A stretch of DNA of 64,000 nt from positions 85,565,881 to 85,629,880 of the forward strand of contig CM043957.1 of the NCBI GenBank assembly GCA_014529385.2. The letters are read 5' to 3'. Origin of the DNA: Adiantum capillus-veneris (lineage: Eukaryota; Streptophyta; Polypodiopsida; Polypodiales; Pteridaceae). The notes beneath the pieces are model-generated. The model had not been told where the DNA came from. It made no database searches and worked only from the letters and a program-made list of their open reading frames with translations. The translations under genes were made by a program, and so were the position numbers. Below, piece by piece: positions 43,901-54,970 of the stretch; positions within the stretch are counted from its first letter, which is position 1, and each line of letters begins with the position of its first letter.

Positions 43901-44420
43901 TGGCTTTCCTTTTCCTCTTGGCAGCATCATCTTCCTTCAGAGCTGCACTGATTTGCTCTACAGTTGCCACAAATGGCTTGGGCCCATTTTGCATGCGGAA
44001 TGCAAAAGCAATACTTTCTGATGTGACAGACACCTTCTTGCCATAAACACAACACTGCCATCTTCAGCATAAAAGAGTCCAGGACTTGCCTTATGATGGC
44101 TGTGTCAAACTCAATCCTCGTGGCTTGCAAAAACACATGTAAATCCCACAATTGGAGTAGAGCCTTAGCTTGCTCAGTAAACACATAGCGCTGAATTTTG
44201 TTGTGCGGGATGAGTGGAAGATTTGCCTTTGTAGTAGTAATAAGGGCTTGGGTTTCGTCGATAGTCTCCTGCATCTTCTTTGATAGTTTCTTCTACCCAT
44301 GCACCGTGAAGATGATGAAGTAGGAGAAGAAGAAGATGACTTACTTGATTCTTCAAAACCGTATCCAGGTGTGGCTAGCAAAGACAGATGACAATCCATG
44401 GTCTCCTCAGAGGACAAGGT
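40986..44420 (-). pseudogene. B extra coding region downstream of integrase
   Basis: About 3.4 kb of sense-strand coding-like sequence in broken frames lies between integrase and 3' LTR. From its 5' end (high coordinates): a globular part (44274-43927 NKIQRYVFTEQAKALLQLWD and FDTAIIRQVLDSFML; 44033-43773 with KRKRKASEQG; 43782-43594 with KAWYVWQFLYW), a charged basic part near 43530 (SSDEEEPENQSTPTGQKRKA), a predicted coiled coil (42982-42680, KVKTELKEAEEQIENLEQG), an acidic and Pro/Gln-rich part (42540-42230), and a last helical part (42005-41592, AEERITNLHWQWQST, DVRNQLKEVLVQMQIARG). I recognise no known domain. C and A carry comparable regions in the same place. Confidence 0.55.
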
Positions 44421-45194
44421 TCAGGGGACGAGGTTTGCGGCTGCAGTGAAGAAACTTTAGAGCTCGGCGATGGTGAGTGCACAACAGAAGGTAAGCGTCG
44501 TGCAGGAGATTTGTGAAGAAAAATGCCTACTTGCCTTACTGTTATACGCGTTCACGCCATAAAAGCTCCACCACTTGCGGTTCCTAGACTTCTGTGCACC
44601 ACAAATGACGTGGCAGACATGCATTGGACAAGAATTTTTCCCGTTTGAAATGATTACCACTGATATTCTATCTGACTGTTGGTCCCCTAAAAACTGATAA
44701 ATTTGTCCCCACTTTTTTGGTCCTAGTATAAGCCTAGCTTGGTTGTGTTGGTACTGGTCTGAAACTAGCTCTGGACCTGGTTCTGGAACTGGCTGCACAT
44801 GAAAAAGTCCCAAGATAGCTGATTCTGGAATTTCTTGGTCTTCAGCGCCCAGATCCTCAGTACCCTGTTTCTGGCAAAGCTCTCTGGCTTCTGAATAGTA
44901 GAGCTTGATTCTAGCTCCATTATACATCCCTAGTAGTAGTAATCCAGATAGGTCTTTCAATCTTATCGTGCCGTTGGAGAAAACCCAGTCCATTTTGAAT
45001 GGTCCTGCCTATGCTATCGTTAGATTCGGCTTCTTAGGACCCAATTTGGACTGATATAAGAGTACCAGATCCCCTTTTTGAAACTCCTCGACCTTAATCC
45101 TTCGGTCTTGTTAGTGTTTCCTTCTTTGCTGAACAATCTCCTGTTCCAGCATAGCCTGTTGTCTCAGTTTATCTAACTGGGTAAGCTCCTCCAG
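44421..45194 (-). pseudogene. B integrase C-terminal domain and tail
   Basis: Downstream of the integrase core the element strand reads LEELTQLDKLRQQAMLEQEI, then KVEEFQKGDLVLLYQSKLGP, then AGPFKMDWVFSNGTIRLKDL. This is the Gypsy integrase C-terminal pattern (GDLVL..., GPF...). The open piece 44993-44457 carries it on for 178 codons with acidic text. Stops occur near 45110 and 45010. No chromodomain is visible. Confidence 0.7.
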
Positions 45195-46064
45195 TCACTT
45201 CTTAAGATTGTGATTAAAATCTAACACATATTCTATAGCCATTCTGAGACTTGGAATAACAAACTCCATAGGGACAACAGCTTCAGTGCCATATACCATT
45301 CTGAATGGTGTTAATCCTGCAGTGACCTTATAAGTTGTCTTGTATGCCCATAAAGCAATCTGAAGCTTCAAATCCCACTGTTCTAGCTTTTTCTGCACAA
45401 TCTTAGTGAGAATAGTCTTAATGGTCTTGTTATTTCTTTCGGCATGTCCATTGCATCTAGGATAATAAGGTATGGATTTTTGATGCTTCACTAAAAGCAT
45501 ATACGTAAGGATCTCCATAGTGTCATTGATGAAGTGTGTCCCTTGGTCCGACACAATCTCCACAGGACAGCTGTAGTGGCAGACAATATTCTCAAATATA
45601 AATCTTACAGTGGATTTGGTTGTGTTGTCAAGAAGAGCCTTAGCTTCTACCCACTTGGTTACATAACAGGTAGCCATCACTATATACCTATTCTTCCTGG
45701 GGGTAACCTTCTTGAATGGTCCCATGAAATCCAGACCCCATTTCATAAAAACACCCACTGGTGTCTGAACTGGTGTTAAGGGGGTCATGTCTGCAGTTGT
45801 GGGTCTACCTATTCTTTGACATATGTCACAAGTTTTGCAAAAAAATTTGACATCGGATATCAAGGTTTGCCACCATAAACCAGCCTGCAGAATCTTTTTG
45901 TAAGTAACATCAGTAGAAAAGTGTCCACCAGATTCTTCATTATGCGCCTCTGAAATAACTTTCATTCTCCCCTCCATAGGCACACATCGGCAAAGAATCC
46001 CATAGACACCTAATCTATAGAGTGAGCCCCCAATGATGGTAAACTTTAAGCTTTTGATAACCAA
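45195..46064 (-). CDS. B integrase, HHCC domain and catalytic core
   Basis: An uninterrupted 289-codon piece of pol. The HHCC zinc domain has His in AHNEESGGHFS and Cys in CKTCDICQ. The catalytic residues are Asp in WGLDFMGP, Asp in VSDQGTHF and Glu in CNGHAERNNK, all in the right order. ALWAYKTTYKVTAGLTPF and VVPMEFVIPSLR end the core. It would join element cDNA to host DNA. The ATG is only the first Met in this open stretch; the true start is the pol polyprotein, now cut by a stop just upstream at about 46070-46085. It is the best preserved integrase among the Gypsy elements here. Confidence 0.85.
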   Translation of the reverse strand: MVIKSLKFTIIGGSLYRLGVYGILCRCVPMEGRMKVISEAHNEESGGHFSTDVTYKKILQAGLWWQTLISDVKFFCKTCDICQRIGRPTTADMTPLTPVQTPVGVFMKWGLDFMGPFKKVTPRKNRYIVMATCYVTKWVEAKALLDNTTKSTVRFIFENIVCHYSCPVEIVSDQGTHFINDTMEILTYMLLVKHQKSIPYYPRCNGHAERNNKTIKTILTKIVQKKLEQWDLKLQIALWAYKTTYKVTAGLTPFRMVYGTEAVVPMEFVIPSLRMAIEYVLDFNHNLKK

Positions 46065-46742
46065 AGCCTTCTTCTAGTTTTGATTCTAGTTATCTGGGAA
46101 ACCACCCTGAGAAAGAAACTGATATACTTCATATAATTCAGGATCGAATGATTCTGCCACTTCCAGCTGAAATAGTTCAGCATCCACTGTTTCGTCTCTT
46201 AAAGACGCTTCAGAACAACCCTCCATACTGCTAGAGAAGAAATTAGCGCCATAGTGGTTCTTACCAGGTTTATGGAAAATTCGGAATTCAAATTTTATAG
46301 GGAACATCATCCACCATATTAGCCTGCCTTGAATAATGACTTTATTAATCAAGAATAATAGGGTCTGATGATCCACATAGAAATGAAACAATTTGCCTAG
46401 CAAATAATGCCTGAATTTTGTAGCATTGAAAACCATCCCTAGGGCTTCTCGTTCAGGGGTTGTATAACGTTGTTCAGCTTGGCTGAATCTGCGACTGGCA
46501 AAGTAGAAAGGATAGTCAGTCCTTCTATCTGACTGGGCTAGTATCGCCCCCATCGCCAACCCCGAAGCATCCACATGTACATGGAAGATAACATCCCAAT
46601 TTGGTTGCCGAATGACCGGTTTATTGATAATGACACTTTTTAAGTTCTGGAAACTTTCCTCACACTCAGCAGTCCAATTGAACTTGCTTGTTTTCTTTGT
46701 GATCTCATACAGTGGTAAAGCCTGGGAGGAAAATTTGTGCAT
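46065..46742 (-). CDS. B RNase H
   Basis: 218 open codons: connection text YEITKKTSKFNWTAECEES, then RNase H with FHVHVDASGLAMGAILAQ (first Asp), RYTTPEREALGMVFNATKF (Glu) and FYVDHQTLLFL (Asp). All three recognisable acidic residues are kept. The tether to integrase follows (VAESFDPELYEVYQFLSQGG). It would remove the RNA strand during cDNA synthesis. A stop separates it from integrase and another from RT, but the frames lie in normal pol order. Confidence 0.85.
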
Positions 46743-47585
46743 AAATCTTCTGTAAAAGTTAATATATCCAAGAAAGAACTTAACTCAGATGCATTCCTGG
46801 GTGCCTTGGCCTACTGAACACACTGGATCTTGTTGTTGGCCATTTCTATTCCATTGCGGGATACCACATGTCCCAGTAGCTGTCCTTTCCAGACTAGGAA
46901 AACAGATTTGAATGGATTCAGACAAATCCGCTTCTCCTGACAACGCTTAAAAACCATTTCTAGGAATAGTAAATGTTGTTCCTCTGCTGAATATACAATG
47001 AAATCTTCCATGAATATGGCAGGAACCGATGAAGAAACTCATTGAATACCTCCATCATGCACCGTTGGAAAGTGGTTGGTGCATTGCATAGGCCAAATGG
47101 CATTACCAGATACATAAATGCTCCCCACACTGTAATGAAAGTGGTCTTTCCCCGATCCTCAGGAGCAATTTGTAACTGGTTGTAGCCACTATATCCATCC
47201 ATAAAACTGTACATCTCATACCCTGCAATCTCATCAAGCAACATATCTGTGAAGGGTAATGGGAATGGATCCTTTATGGTTTGAGCGTTGAGTTTCCTAT
47301 AATTTACACATTCTCTCAACTTCCCATTATTCTTGGGAACAACTACAATAGGAAAGAACCAATCACTATTGGCCACTTCAGTCATGAACCCAGCTTTGAG
47401 AAGGTTGTCAATCTCTTCCTTGACCTTCTTAGCATAATTGGGATTCATTTGGTACCGCTGCAGTCTCACTGACCTGGCGTCTGGCTTCAATGGTATCTTG
47501 TGCTCGTAGACCTCTGGATCCACCCCTTTCAGATCAGTGTGTTCCCAGGCAAAGACATCTTTGTAATGCTGGAACATTCTACGTA
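46743..47585 (-). pseudogene. B reverse transcriptase
   Basis: It opens at the right edge of the C insertion with MFQHYKDVFAWEHTDLKGVD. RT text follows: ANSDWFFPIVVVPKNNGKLR, ECVNYRKLNAQTIKDPFPLP, YSFMDGYSGYNQLQIAPEDR, TTFITVWGAFMYLVMPFGL. The frame shifts near 47010, and the next piece (47011-46811) reads IFMEDFIVYS, so the usual Y-[ML]-D-D is F-M-E-D, with the first Asp replaced by Glu. GQLLGHVVSRNGIEM ends the thumb. The upstream part of pol lies beyond C, at 58775. Confidence 0.85.
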
Positions 47586-48148
47586 TGTAGCGAGGATAAT
47601 GTGTCGTGCTCTCTACAGTAGGTGGTCCTCAGTGCAATGTGTGTGACAATCTCACTCAAACACACTGAACAGAAAGGAAACAATAGACATCAACAGAGCT
47701 CACAAAGACACAAAATCAGACTAGAACATATGACTCGACTATCTCAAATATTGATACAAACTCTGGTGTGGCAACACACTCAGCTCCAGCCCAGGACTCA
47801 CAGGTACAATGGGGGTGTCGAGGCTCAAATGTGTAGGGATGGTGAAGACGTGCTCTGTGTATAGACTCACTCTAGACGACTACGTGAAGATGATACCAAT
47901 GGCCCAAAATGACTACTCATATGTACAACCATAAAGAGCCACCAACGGCTCATAAATGACAGCACCTAAGTCTATCTCCACTGAGTGGTGGTGGTGACCT
48001 GGCCACGATGTCCTCTAGACTAGCATATCCCTGCCACGTGTCACTGCTCAGCGAGTCCATCCAGTGTGAACCGACCAACCAAAGACCAATTGTAAAGTCC
48101 AAACTGTACTAACTGTCCTGTGAAAGTGACATTGTAGCCTGCTCTACA
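47586..48148 (-). repeat. C 3' LTR
   Basis: 563 bp. On the element strand TGTAGAGCAGG to CGCTACA. The region CGGGAAACC just before it is the likely polypurine tract. Confidence 0.9.
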
Positions 48149-49085
48149 GGTTTCCCGCCACAAGACCGCTCACCGTCTCTGTGAGAGAAAGACTGAAACT
48201 GTGAAAGAAAACTACTAGCTACTCCATATGTACATTGGTGAGCTCCTGAATCTGTCATCCAAGAGATAGAGTGGTGGCCATTGCTGCACTCGAAGTATCA
48301 GCCTCTAGAGGTGGAGCCATCAAATCAATTGTGGGACCCTACTGTATGTGAGCTCTCCTATCAGTAAAATGGGCCCCCTAGGAAGGTACCAGCCACCTGC
48401 TGCTTGGCAGATGGTAGCACCTGTCAGTGTACTGAGAACATCCAGTAACACGCCATGGCGATGTGCTCCAGCAATTCCATCACAGCAAGTCACATTTTGC
48501 ATTTGAGGCAATGGTGAGGACCGAAACCCCTGAGGAGGATATTGTTGTTGTTGATTGTAGTACTAAACTGGAGTCTGTGAGTAAAGTCCCATAAATTGCT
48601 GAGAAGGACCCGTTGTTGCATGCTGCACTGGTGTACCTGCTCCAGTCCACCCATACCCCATACCCATCATCGTAGGCTGGGTTGCCCTATTTTCATGTAA
48701 GAGCAATCCTCTAAATCCTTGTACTTGATTTTGAAGGTCACTAATCACTTGAGACTTTAACTTCAGGGCCTGTTGGAGTGTGAAAAAAGTGGCATCCCTA
48801 TCAACGATGGTGCTCTCAGCAACTCACACAGATCCCTCCATAGCTGCATAAGTAGCTGTGTGACGCTGGTGTGTAGCTGCTAGCCGACTGCTCCAAGCTC
48901 AATGGTGGCAATGGCTTGCCTAGACTCCTGCAATATATCTTCAGATAGCCGAAAAAGTGATGTAGAGTCCGACACTGTGGAAGGCCATGTAACAGTGCCC
49001 GGGTGAAGAGAGATGGAAAGTGGTACAGTTGGTGGGACTGGTGTGGCAAGTGGCACTGCTCGTGGTGGACTAGGAGCATGCCTCT
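48149..49085 (-). pseudogene. C extra ORF, distal low-complexity part
   Basis: This continues the extra ORF in shifted frames. 49209-48880 encodes a Ser/Thr/Pro-rich segment (TPIERHAPSPPRAVPLATP) ending in a helical stretch (LFRLSEDILQESRQAIATIE). 48748-48563 is Gln/Gly-rich (ISDLQNQVQGFRGLLLHEN, HATTGPSQQFMG) and is followed by YYNQQQQYPPQG. 48511-48320 has no recognisable motif. The composition is that of an unstructured tail. Stops and frameshifts are frequent toward the LTR. Confidence 0.5.
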
Positions 49086-50336
49086 CTATCGGAGTAGACA
49101 TGGTGGGAGTGGTTGCAGCAAGACTAGGCATAGGAGAAGAAGCAATTCCCACTGGGACTTGGTCACTGTGGTAGGGGTAAAAATAGTAGCAGTAGAGAGA
49201 GGAACACACACTGTAGAAGCCACAGCTGTGACATGCATAGTGTGATCTGCAGCACCTGAACTTACCATCAAATCAGTAGCAGAAGTATGCGAGGAATGTT
49301 GAACAGGTTGCTTCACTCGAAGCTGCTGGCTTTCCGAAACTGGCAGTGATACTAAAGATTCTATTGTGTCCTTCACTACCTTTGCCCTCTTTTTCTTTGG
49401 CTTCCCAGGGAGATCCATTGTCTGTTCAATGTCTTTCCCTTTTGCCTTAGAGATTTTACGCCGCATATCCGCATCCACATCCATAGGACTAACAGGTATG
49501 TTAATGACCTAGGCCAACATGGGAGCTGCAAAGCATTGAAAGCTAGATTGCACAGATTGTACCTGAGCTCTGAATCTTTTTGCCCTCGACTGTAAGGAGG
49601 TAAATAGAATTTGATTCAAGGCACACGGGATGGTGTGGATGAGGCAGTATAGGCCTGCGCAGTGCGAGAATATAGTAGGCACGTCACATCTTCCCTTGCT
49701 TACTTTAGCAATTCTGACCAAAAAGTAGTACTTGAAAATGGCCCAGAGCTTTTTATTCCTTGCATAGTTAGCATGACCCGTACTAATTAGCTCTTTGCAT
49801 GCCTCGATGGTTGCATCTTTCAAAAGTTGTGAATAGGTTCTTGTAGCCGGTTTGACTGCAGGAAAGGTTGTCATCCCCAAAGCGTGACCAATGTGTGTAG
49901 CAGCCAGTGGGTGTCCTATGACTTTGGGAAAAAACTTGAGAACCTCGTGCACCATATCCATGGGAATATCAGAAGGCAGATTGGCCTCTGCTAATGCTGA
50001 CAGACCTAGCGTATGTAGCTGATCTTTCGATAAGACTTCTCGAAGAGACGGATGAGGCTGCTATAGATGGAAGTTCAAAGTGAATTTGGTTTGATTTTTG
50101 GAAGAAGGAGGCCGAGGAATTTGATGACTCAGTACTTGTGTGATGGCTTTGCTGGCTTTCCTCTTCTTTTTGTTTTTCACAGCATCTTCGCGTTCATCAT
50201 CTTCTTCTTCCTCTTGGCTAGAAGACTCTAAGTCAGACTCATAAGCAGAGCTAGAGCCCGAGTCAAATGCTTTGTAATTCTCATCACTGTGATCAGTGGA
50301 GGACAGATCGGTGAGGCCATGGCTGGAGGTATCCAC
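49086..50336 (-). pseudogene. C extra ORF downstream of integrase
   Basis: One reading frame of 417 codons is interrupted only by two TAG codons (near 50061 and 49509). It starts with an acidic segment (DLSSTDHSDENYKAFDSGSS, then QEEEEDDEREDA), followed by a basic cluster KNKKKRKASK, a possible nuclear-localisation signal. A globular part comes next (VHEVLKFFPKVIGHPLAATH, LWAIFKYYFLVRIAK, FSHCAGLYCLIHTIP), then a second basic cluster GKPKKKRAKVVKD, then Ser/Val/Thr-rich sequence. I do not recognise the domain. It lies between the G-rich spacer and the 3' LTR, in the same slot as the extra regions of A and B. Plant Gypsy elements with additional ORFs are known; this product is unidentified. 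Confidence 0.6.
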
Positions 50337-50600
50337 ATCCTTTCCGCTGCAGAACTTTGGGATGTTTCAGTTGGCCTCTATGGAGACAAAGCTTTCTTCT
50401 TCCTAACTTTTTTGCTTGTACCAGCCCATCATAAAGTGTGTTTGCAAATTTCAACCCTGAAAAGCGTCAGTTGGTCCGAAAAGCTAGCTACCTGGCCTGG
50501 CCAGTGTGCAGGGTGAACTATGGAACTCCCGGATTCAGAGATGTAGCACTGTACTTGCAAAAGCTTGATTTCCTAGGAAGCTGCACTTGGAAAAGCTTGA
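50337..50600 (-). other. C spacer between minisatellite and extra ORF
   Basis: No gene recognised. A short direct repeat of GGAAGCTGCACTT/GGAAGTTGCACTT and AAAAGCTTGATT lies at about 50560-50620. Confidence 0.35.
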
Positions 50601-51290
50601 TTACGCAGGAAGTTGCACTTTAAAAAAGCGACGATTAAGCAGGAAGATGAGTAGGTGGATGGATGCAGGAAGAGGAGGGTGGGCAAGGGGATTGGTGAGG
50701 ACGAGGGGTTTGGGTAGGGTAGGGGCGAGGGGAGTAAGAGGAAGGTAGGGCGAGGGGCCAAAGAGGAGGGTAGAGGCGAGGGGTTTGGCGTAGGGTAGAG
50801 GCGAGGGCCAAAGATGGGGTAGGGGTGAGGGGGTGTGGGAGGATGGGTAGGGACGAGGGGAGTAAGGGAGGGTAGGGCGAGGGGGTGTGAGAGGGTGGGT
50901 AGCGGCGAGGGGGTTGGGGTAGGGTAGGGGCGAGGGACAAAGATGGGGTAGGGGCGAGGGTTGGGGTAGGGTAGGGGCGACAGCCAAAGATGGGGTAGGG
51001 GAGAGGGGGAGTAAGGGAGGGTAGGGGCGAGGGAGTAAGGGAAGGTAGGGGCGAGGGGGTGTGAGAGGGTGGGTAGGGGAGAGGGGATTGGGTGGGTAGG
51101 GGCGAGGGGGTGTGGGAGGGTAATAGAGGTGAGGGAAAAGTGTGTAGGGGCGAGGGGTAGGGGAGAGGGTGGGTAGGGACGAGGGGAGTAAGGGGAGGGT
51201 AGGGGCGTCAGTTAAAGTCTGTATGTCAGGGAAAGCACCACTTATAGGGGAAAGCACCACTTAGTAAGCAGGGCAAAAAGCAATATTGGG
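50600..51290 (-). repeat. G-rich minisatellite with a proline-rich frame
   Basis: On the plus strand variants of GGGTAGGGGCGAGGG recur every 20-40 bp, separated by a few interchangeable linkers (GTAAGGGAGG, TGTGAGAGGGTGG, TTGGGGTAGG, CCAAAGATGGG). On the element (minus) strand this is C-rich and open for 219 codons (51260-50601), giving Pro-rich text with PRPYPP and PSPLPYP. A second frame is also open for about 100 codons. The repeat has obvious G-quadruplex potential. I list it as a repeat, not a gene. Confidence 0.85.
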
Positions 51291-52089
51291 TAGGGGCGAG
51301 GGAAAAAGTCAGCAAAGCTAGCAGTAAGCAAGCAGTGAGCAGTAAGCAAAAGCACAAAGCAATATAATAAGCAACTAATAGTTGCAGCAGCGGCTTCAGG
51401 TTCCCTTCTCCAGAGATTCCCTGTGTACAACGGCAGTGCCAGCAATTCGGAGTTGAAGGTAGAGAGGGAGAGAGACATAGAGAGAGAGAGAGAGAGAGAG
51501 AGGGATAGAGAGTGTAGATGTTGAAGAATTAATCGCCTATCAGGAATTCCACACTGATAGAAACAGAGTGTGTGTGAGAAGCGACTAATGACATTAGTGT
51601 GTGAGCAGGTGTGAGAGAGATAAGGGATAGACAGAGAGAGATGCGCCAAAATATCAAGAAAATCCATATTCTATCTGATTAGAGTTGTACGTCGGCTATT
51701 TTGAAGAAATCCACAAGGAGAGGGACAGAGGTCATTAGAGAGAGAGCTGTAAGCTGTAAGGACCAGAGATAGAGATACCCAGGATACAGATAGACACGGA
51801 GATAGAAAGAAAAAGAAAGCTGATTATCCAATCTATGTGTGAATTCCATAATTAAAAAGAAAAAGTTAGAGAGTAGCCGGAATCCAACTCGAATTATATC
51901 AATGAGGTGAGAACGAATTTGATGCATGCATAAAACAAGAGAATTTTAACGATAACACAAATTACAACTGAGATGAGAACTTGAGATAAGGTAAATCTGA
52001 GAAGAGGGAAAATGGAGAGATGGAGAGAGCCAAAGATAGAGACAGGACAGTCATAGAGCTATACATGGGAGTTATAACACAACCAGATT
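51291..52089 (-). other. C post-pol spacer with GA tracts
   Basis: No supported gene. A (GA)n tract lies at about 51478-51502, and GA-rich text recurs to about 51770. The frame 51667-51242 is an artefact of these tracts. Confidence 0.4.
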
Positions 52090-52560
52090 CTATGGAGTCA
52101 GGCAAGTGAGTGATAGCACTTTATTATTGATCCATTTACTAGTGGCAAAGGAACGCCTTCCAAAGTGACTAACTGAACAGCCCCCTGTGGCAAAATCATG
52201 TACCTTGAATGGCCCTTGCCAGTCTGGGATCAACTTCTTAGCTTTCTTCAGATACTTAGCTTGATAGAGTAGCACCAAGGTTCCCTGCATTATTTTTGGC
52301 TTTCGGAGATGGCGATCATGCCACGCTTTGCGATGAAGTTGCTCAGCTTGGAGAGCATGTGAAGCTAACCTCCTGCTTTCTTCTAACATTGAGAGACGAG
52401 TGAAGTTTGCTGAAGCAATCCCAATTGTGACACGAACACTTCCCACTCTTGCTGAACCTGAGTTGAACTCATATGGTGCAATTGCTTCTAAGCCAAAAGC
52501 TAGTTGGAATGGGGTGTAGTTAGTGGTTTCCTTGAAGGAGGTGCGATAAGCCCAAACTAT
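52090..52560 (-). pseudogene. C integrase C-terminal domain
   Basis: The open piece 52446-52090 (118 codons) reads RRLASHALQAEQLHRKAWHD, then MQGTLVLLYQAKYLKKAKKL and IPDWQGPFKVHDF. This is the usual Gypsy integrase C-terminal pattern with the G-x-LVLLY and W-x-GPF marks. Upstream text TSFKETTNYTPFQLAFGLEA continues the core. It ends without a chromodomain near 52090. Confidence 0.75.
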
Positions 52561-53350
52561 GATGAGGATAGCCTAAGCCCAAGATGTTGGATGTAGATGA
52601 CAAGCTTTCTTGAGAAGCACGATTAGCACTTTGTTAGTGCTTTCAGCCTGCCCATTTGCTCGAGGATAGTAAGAGCACGATTTGCGATGAAAAATCTTAT
52701 AATTTGTGAGGAGAGTGGAGATCAAGTCGTTGACAAAATGACTATCTCGATCACTGGTGACTTCCTGAGGACAACCAAACCTACTAAAAATATTTTCATA
52801 AAAAAATTTCGCGGTAGTGGTGGCTGTACAGTCAATGGTAGCCACCACTTCGGCCCATTTTGTTGCATAATCTATTGCTACCAAGAGATACTTACGATTG
52901 CCTGGTTGAGTAGATGGAGTAACTGGACCAACAAATTCCAAGCCTCATCTCTCAAAGGGCAACCAAGCCATAAATACCTGCAGAGGGCGATTTGATTGCT
53001 TGCTAGGCTTGGGTGCACATCGCTGGCAGACATCACAAATCTTGACATGAGCAATAGCATCTCTAAATATATAGGGCCACCATAAGCCTGTCTGTAAGAT
53101 TTTTTGCGCCGTGATGTGACCAGGGTAGTGGCCACCTATAGGACCACTGTGTGCATCCTCCAGAATGTGGTCTACTTCATGAGGGGAGACGCACCTACGC
53201 AGCACACCATCTGGCCCAGATTTGTAGAGCTGTCTGCCAATCAAAGAGAACGGTCTAGACTTCATCAAGAGTCTTATTTTTTGCAAGGAAGAAGCATTCT
53301 CAGGATATAGGCTAGTAGAGAGCAGATGTAACACATCTCCATACCATTCT
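52561..53350 (-). pseudogene. C integrase, HHCC domain and core
   Basis: The HHCC domain reads GRQLYKSGPDGVLRRCV, AHSGPIGGHYPG and CDVCQRCAP (within 53628-52945). The core open piece (52941-52573) starts MEFVGPVTPSTQPGNRKYLL, so the first catalytic Asp (expected in LDFVGP) is Glu as read. ATDYATKW-like text is present as AIDYATKWAEVV, then Asp in VTSDRDSHFVND and Glu in RANGQAESTNK. A stop lies near 52570. Order and spacing are normal, but the altered first residue suggests an inactive enzyme. Confidence 0.8.
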
Positions 53351-53950
53351 GGGGTTGTGTCCACCTTAAAAAGATGACTATCAAGAAAATCATCATCAAC
53401 CCCAGTATTGGGCTCACCTGTGAGATGGTCGGCCATGACCTGCCGCTTGCCTAGACTAAGAACTACTTCGAAGTCGAAGTCCTGGAATATGAGTAGCCAT
53501 CTCCACACTCTTCTTGCAACTTGGGGTTTATTCAAAAGATAGCGTAGCGCATGATGAGCTGTGATGATAGTGAAGTGAACCCCCAATAAGTAATGACGAA
53601 ACTTTTGTAAAGAATACACCATAGCCAAACCTTCCCTTCCTGTGGTGCTGTAGTTGCACTCTGCTTTGGTGAGCAGGGCGATCCAGGTTGTACTCTTTAC
53701 TAGGCTGAGTCAACACAGCCCCCACAGCCAGTTGACTGGCATCCGTATGCACATGAAAAGGGAGAGACCAATCTGGAGCCACTAAAATAGGTGCTTCAGT
53801 GAGGCGCTTTTTGAGGTATAAAAAATGCTTCAGTCTCAAGTTTGACCCTTCAAAGGGTACTGTAGCACTAGTGAGTCGGGTCAATGGTTGAGCCACCTGT
53901 GCATACATTTGTATGAACCTACGATAATATCCTATGTGGCCTACAAAGCT
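53351..53950 (-). pseudogene. C RNase H
   Basis: 53908-53528 carries the connection (LTRLTSATVPFEGSNL, LTEAPILVAPDW) and RNase H start FHVHTDASQLAVGAVLTQP. After a frameshift, 53628 onward reads GREGLAMVYSLQKFRHYLLG and FTIITAHHALRYLLNKP. The usual TDH is TAH here, so one catalytic Asp has become Ala. The piece continues into the tether VMADHLTGEPNTG. Inactive as read. Confidence 0.8.
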
Positions 53951-54970
53951 TTGAACACCTTACATTTTAATGGAGGAGGTGGTAACTTCTTCCAAGATCT
54001 TCTCTAGGTCTGGTTCTAAACCTTTGGCAGACACCACATGGCCTAGAAGTGTGCCCTTAAGTGACCAAAAAGTGACATTTGTTAGGATTGAGTTTTAGTT
54101 GTGCCTCTCTGCACCTGAGGAAGACAAAAGCCATTTTCAGCTGATCACCGGGATGGATGTCCAACTGATTGTATCCACTAAACCCATCCATGAAACTGTA
54201 CAAAACATGCCCTGCTGCATCTTCGAGCACACGCTCAGTCACCTGAATTTTATTGGACTGCTTCTTAGGCACTATCACCATGGGTGATAACCACTCAGAG
54301 TGCTCCACAGGTACAATGATCCCTGCCTCTTGCATTTTTTCGTGCTCTGACTTGACAACCTATGCATACTTTGGGTTGAGCTTATAAGCTCGGCCTATGA
54401 TTGACAGGCGTAGCTCCTTTAACCAGAGGGATTGTGTGGAGACCCAATTCTGGTGGGATCCCTTCCAAATCCTTGTAGGACCAAGCAAAAGCATCCTTAA
54501 AAGAGTGAGAAAAAGAAACTACCTGGTCAAGTAATGCGGGATGCTCCCATAACCAAGCTGCTAAGAGGACGTGTTGAGGGTTGTCAGGGTCACCCAGGTT
54601 GACTTTTTTGACAGGGTCAGGATGTGTAATTTGTGGAGGGTACTTCACAAGTTGAAAAATGAGCTACCTTTTGGAGCTTCGAGACATCATGTGATGGCGT
54701 TTGATCGATTGGAAACTTCGCATACTCTTCTTGTAACCATCCTGGTTGAAGCTCATCGAAGAGTAAATCTTCAGACACAGACATAACAGGGTGCTTTAGA
54801 GTGGGCGGGGTATCTGACCTGGGAGATGTTAGAGGAAGGGGGGAATCATTGGCGAGTTCATGCAGAGGAGATTTTTTCCCCTTTCGGTGATGTGTGATAG
54901 GTTCCCCGAGGCTGAGGGCTTCCATAGGAGGATCATCTGAATCATGAGAATTTGGGGCTGACCCACTTAC
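53951..54970 (-). pseudogene. C reverse transcriptase with two internal deletions
   Basis: Linker text (54925-54617) leads to FKDAFAWSYKDLEGIPPELG and HTIPLVKGATPVNHRPSL. The piece 54335-54057 reads MQEAGIIVPVEHSEWLSPMV, IVPKKQSNKI, then VTERVLEDAAGHVLYSFMDG, FSGYNQLDIHPGDQLKMAFV, then FLRCREAQLKLNPNKCHF. Compared with any Gypsy RT, the RVCVDYRxLN region and the whole MPFGL to YxDD region (about 65 residues) are missing, yet the frame stays open across both joins. Without YxDD it cannot polymerise DNA. Confidence 0.8.

Noticed and set aside
50601-51260. Genuine proline-rich protein gene
   Set aside because: Two frames are open at once and the text follows the repeat unit; a coding role needs conservation evidence.
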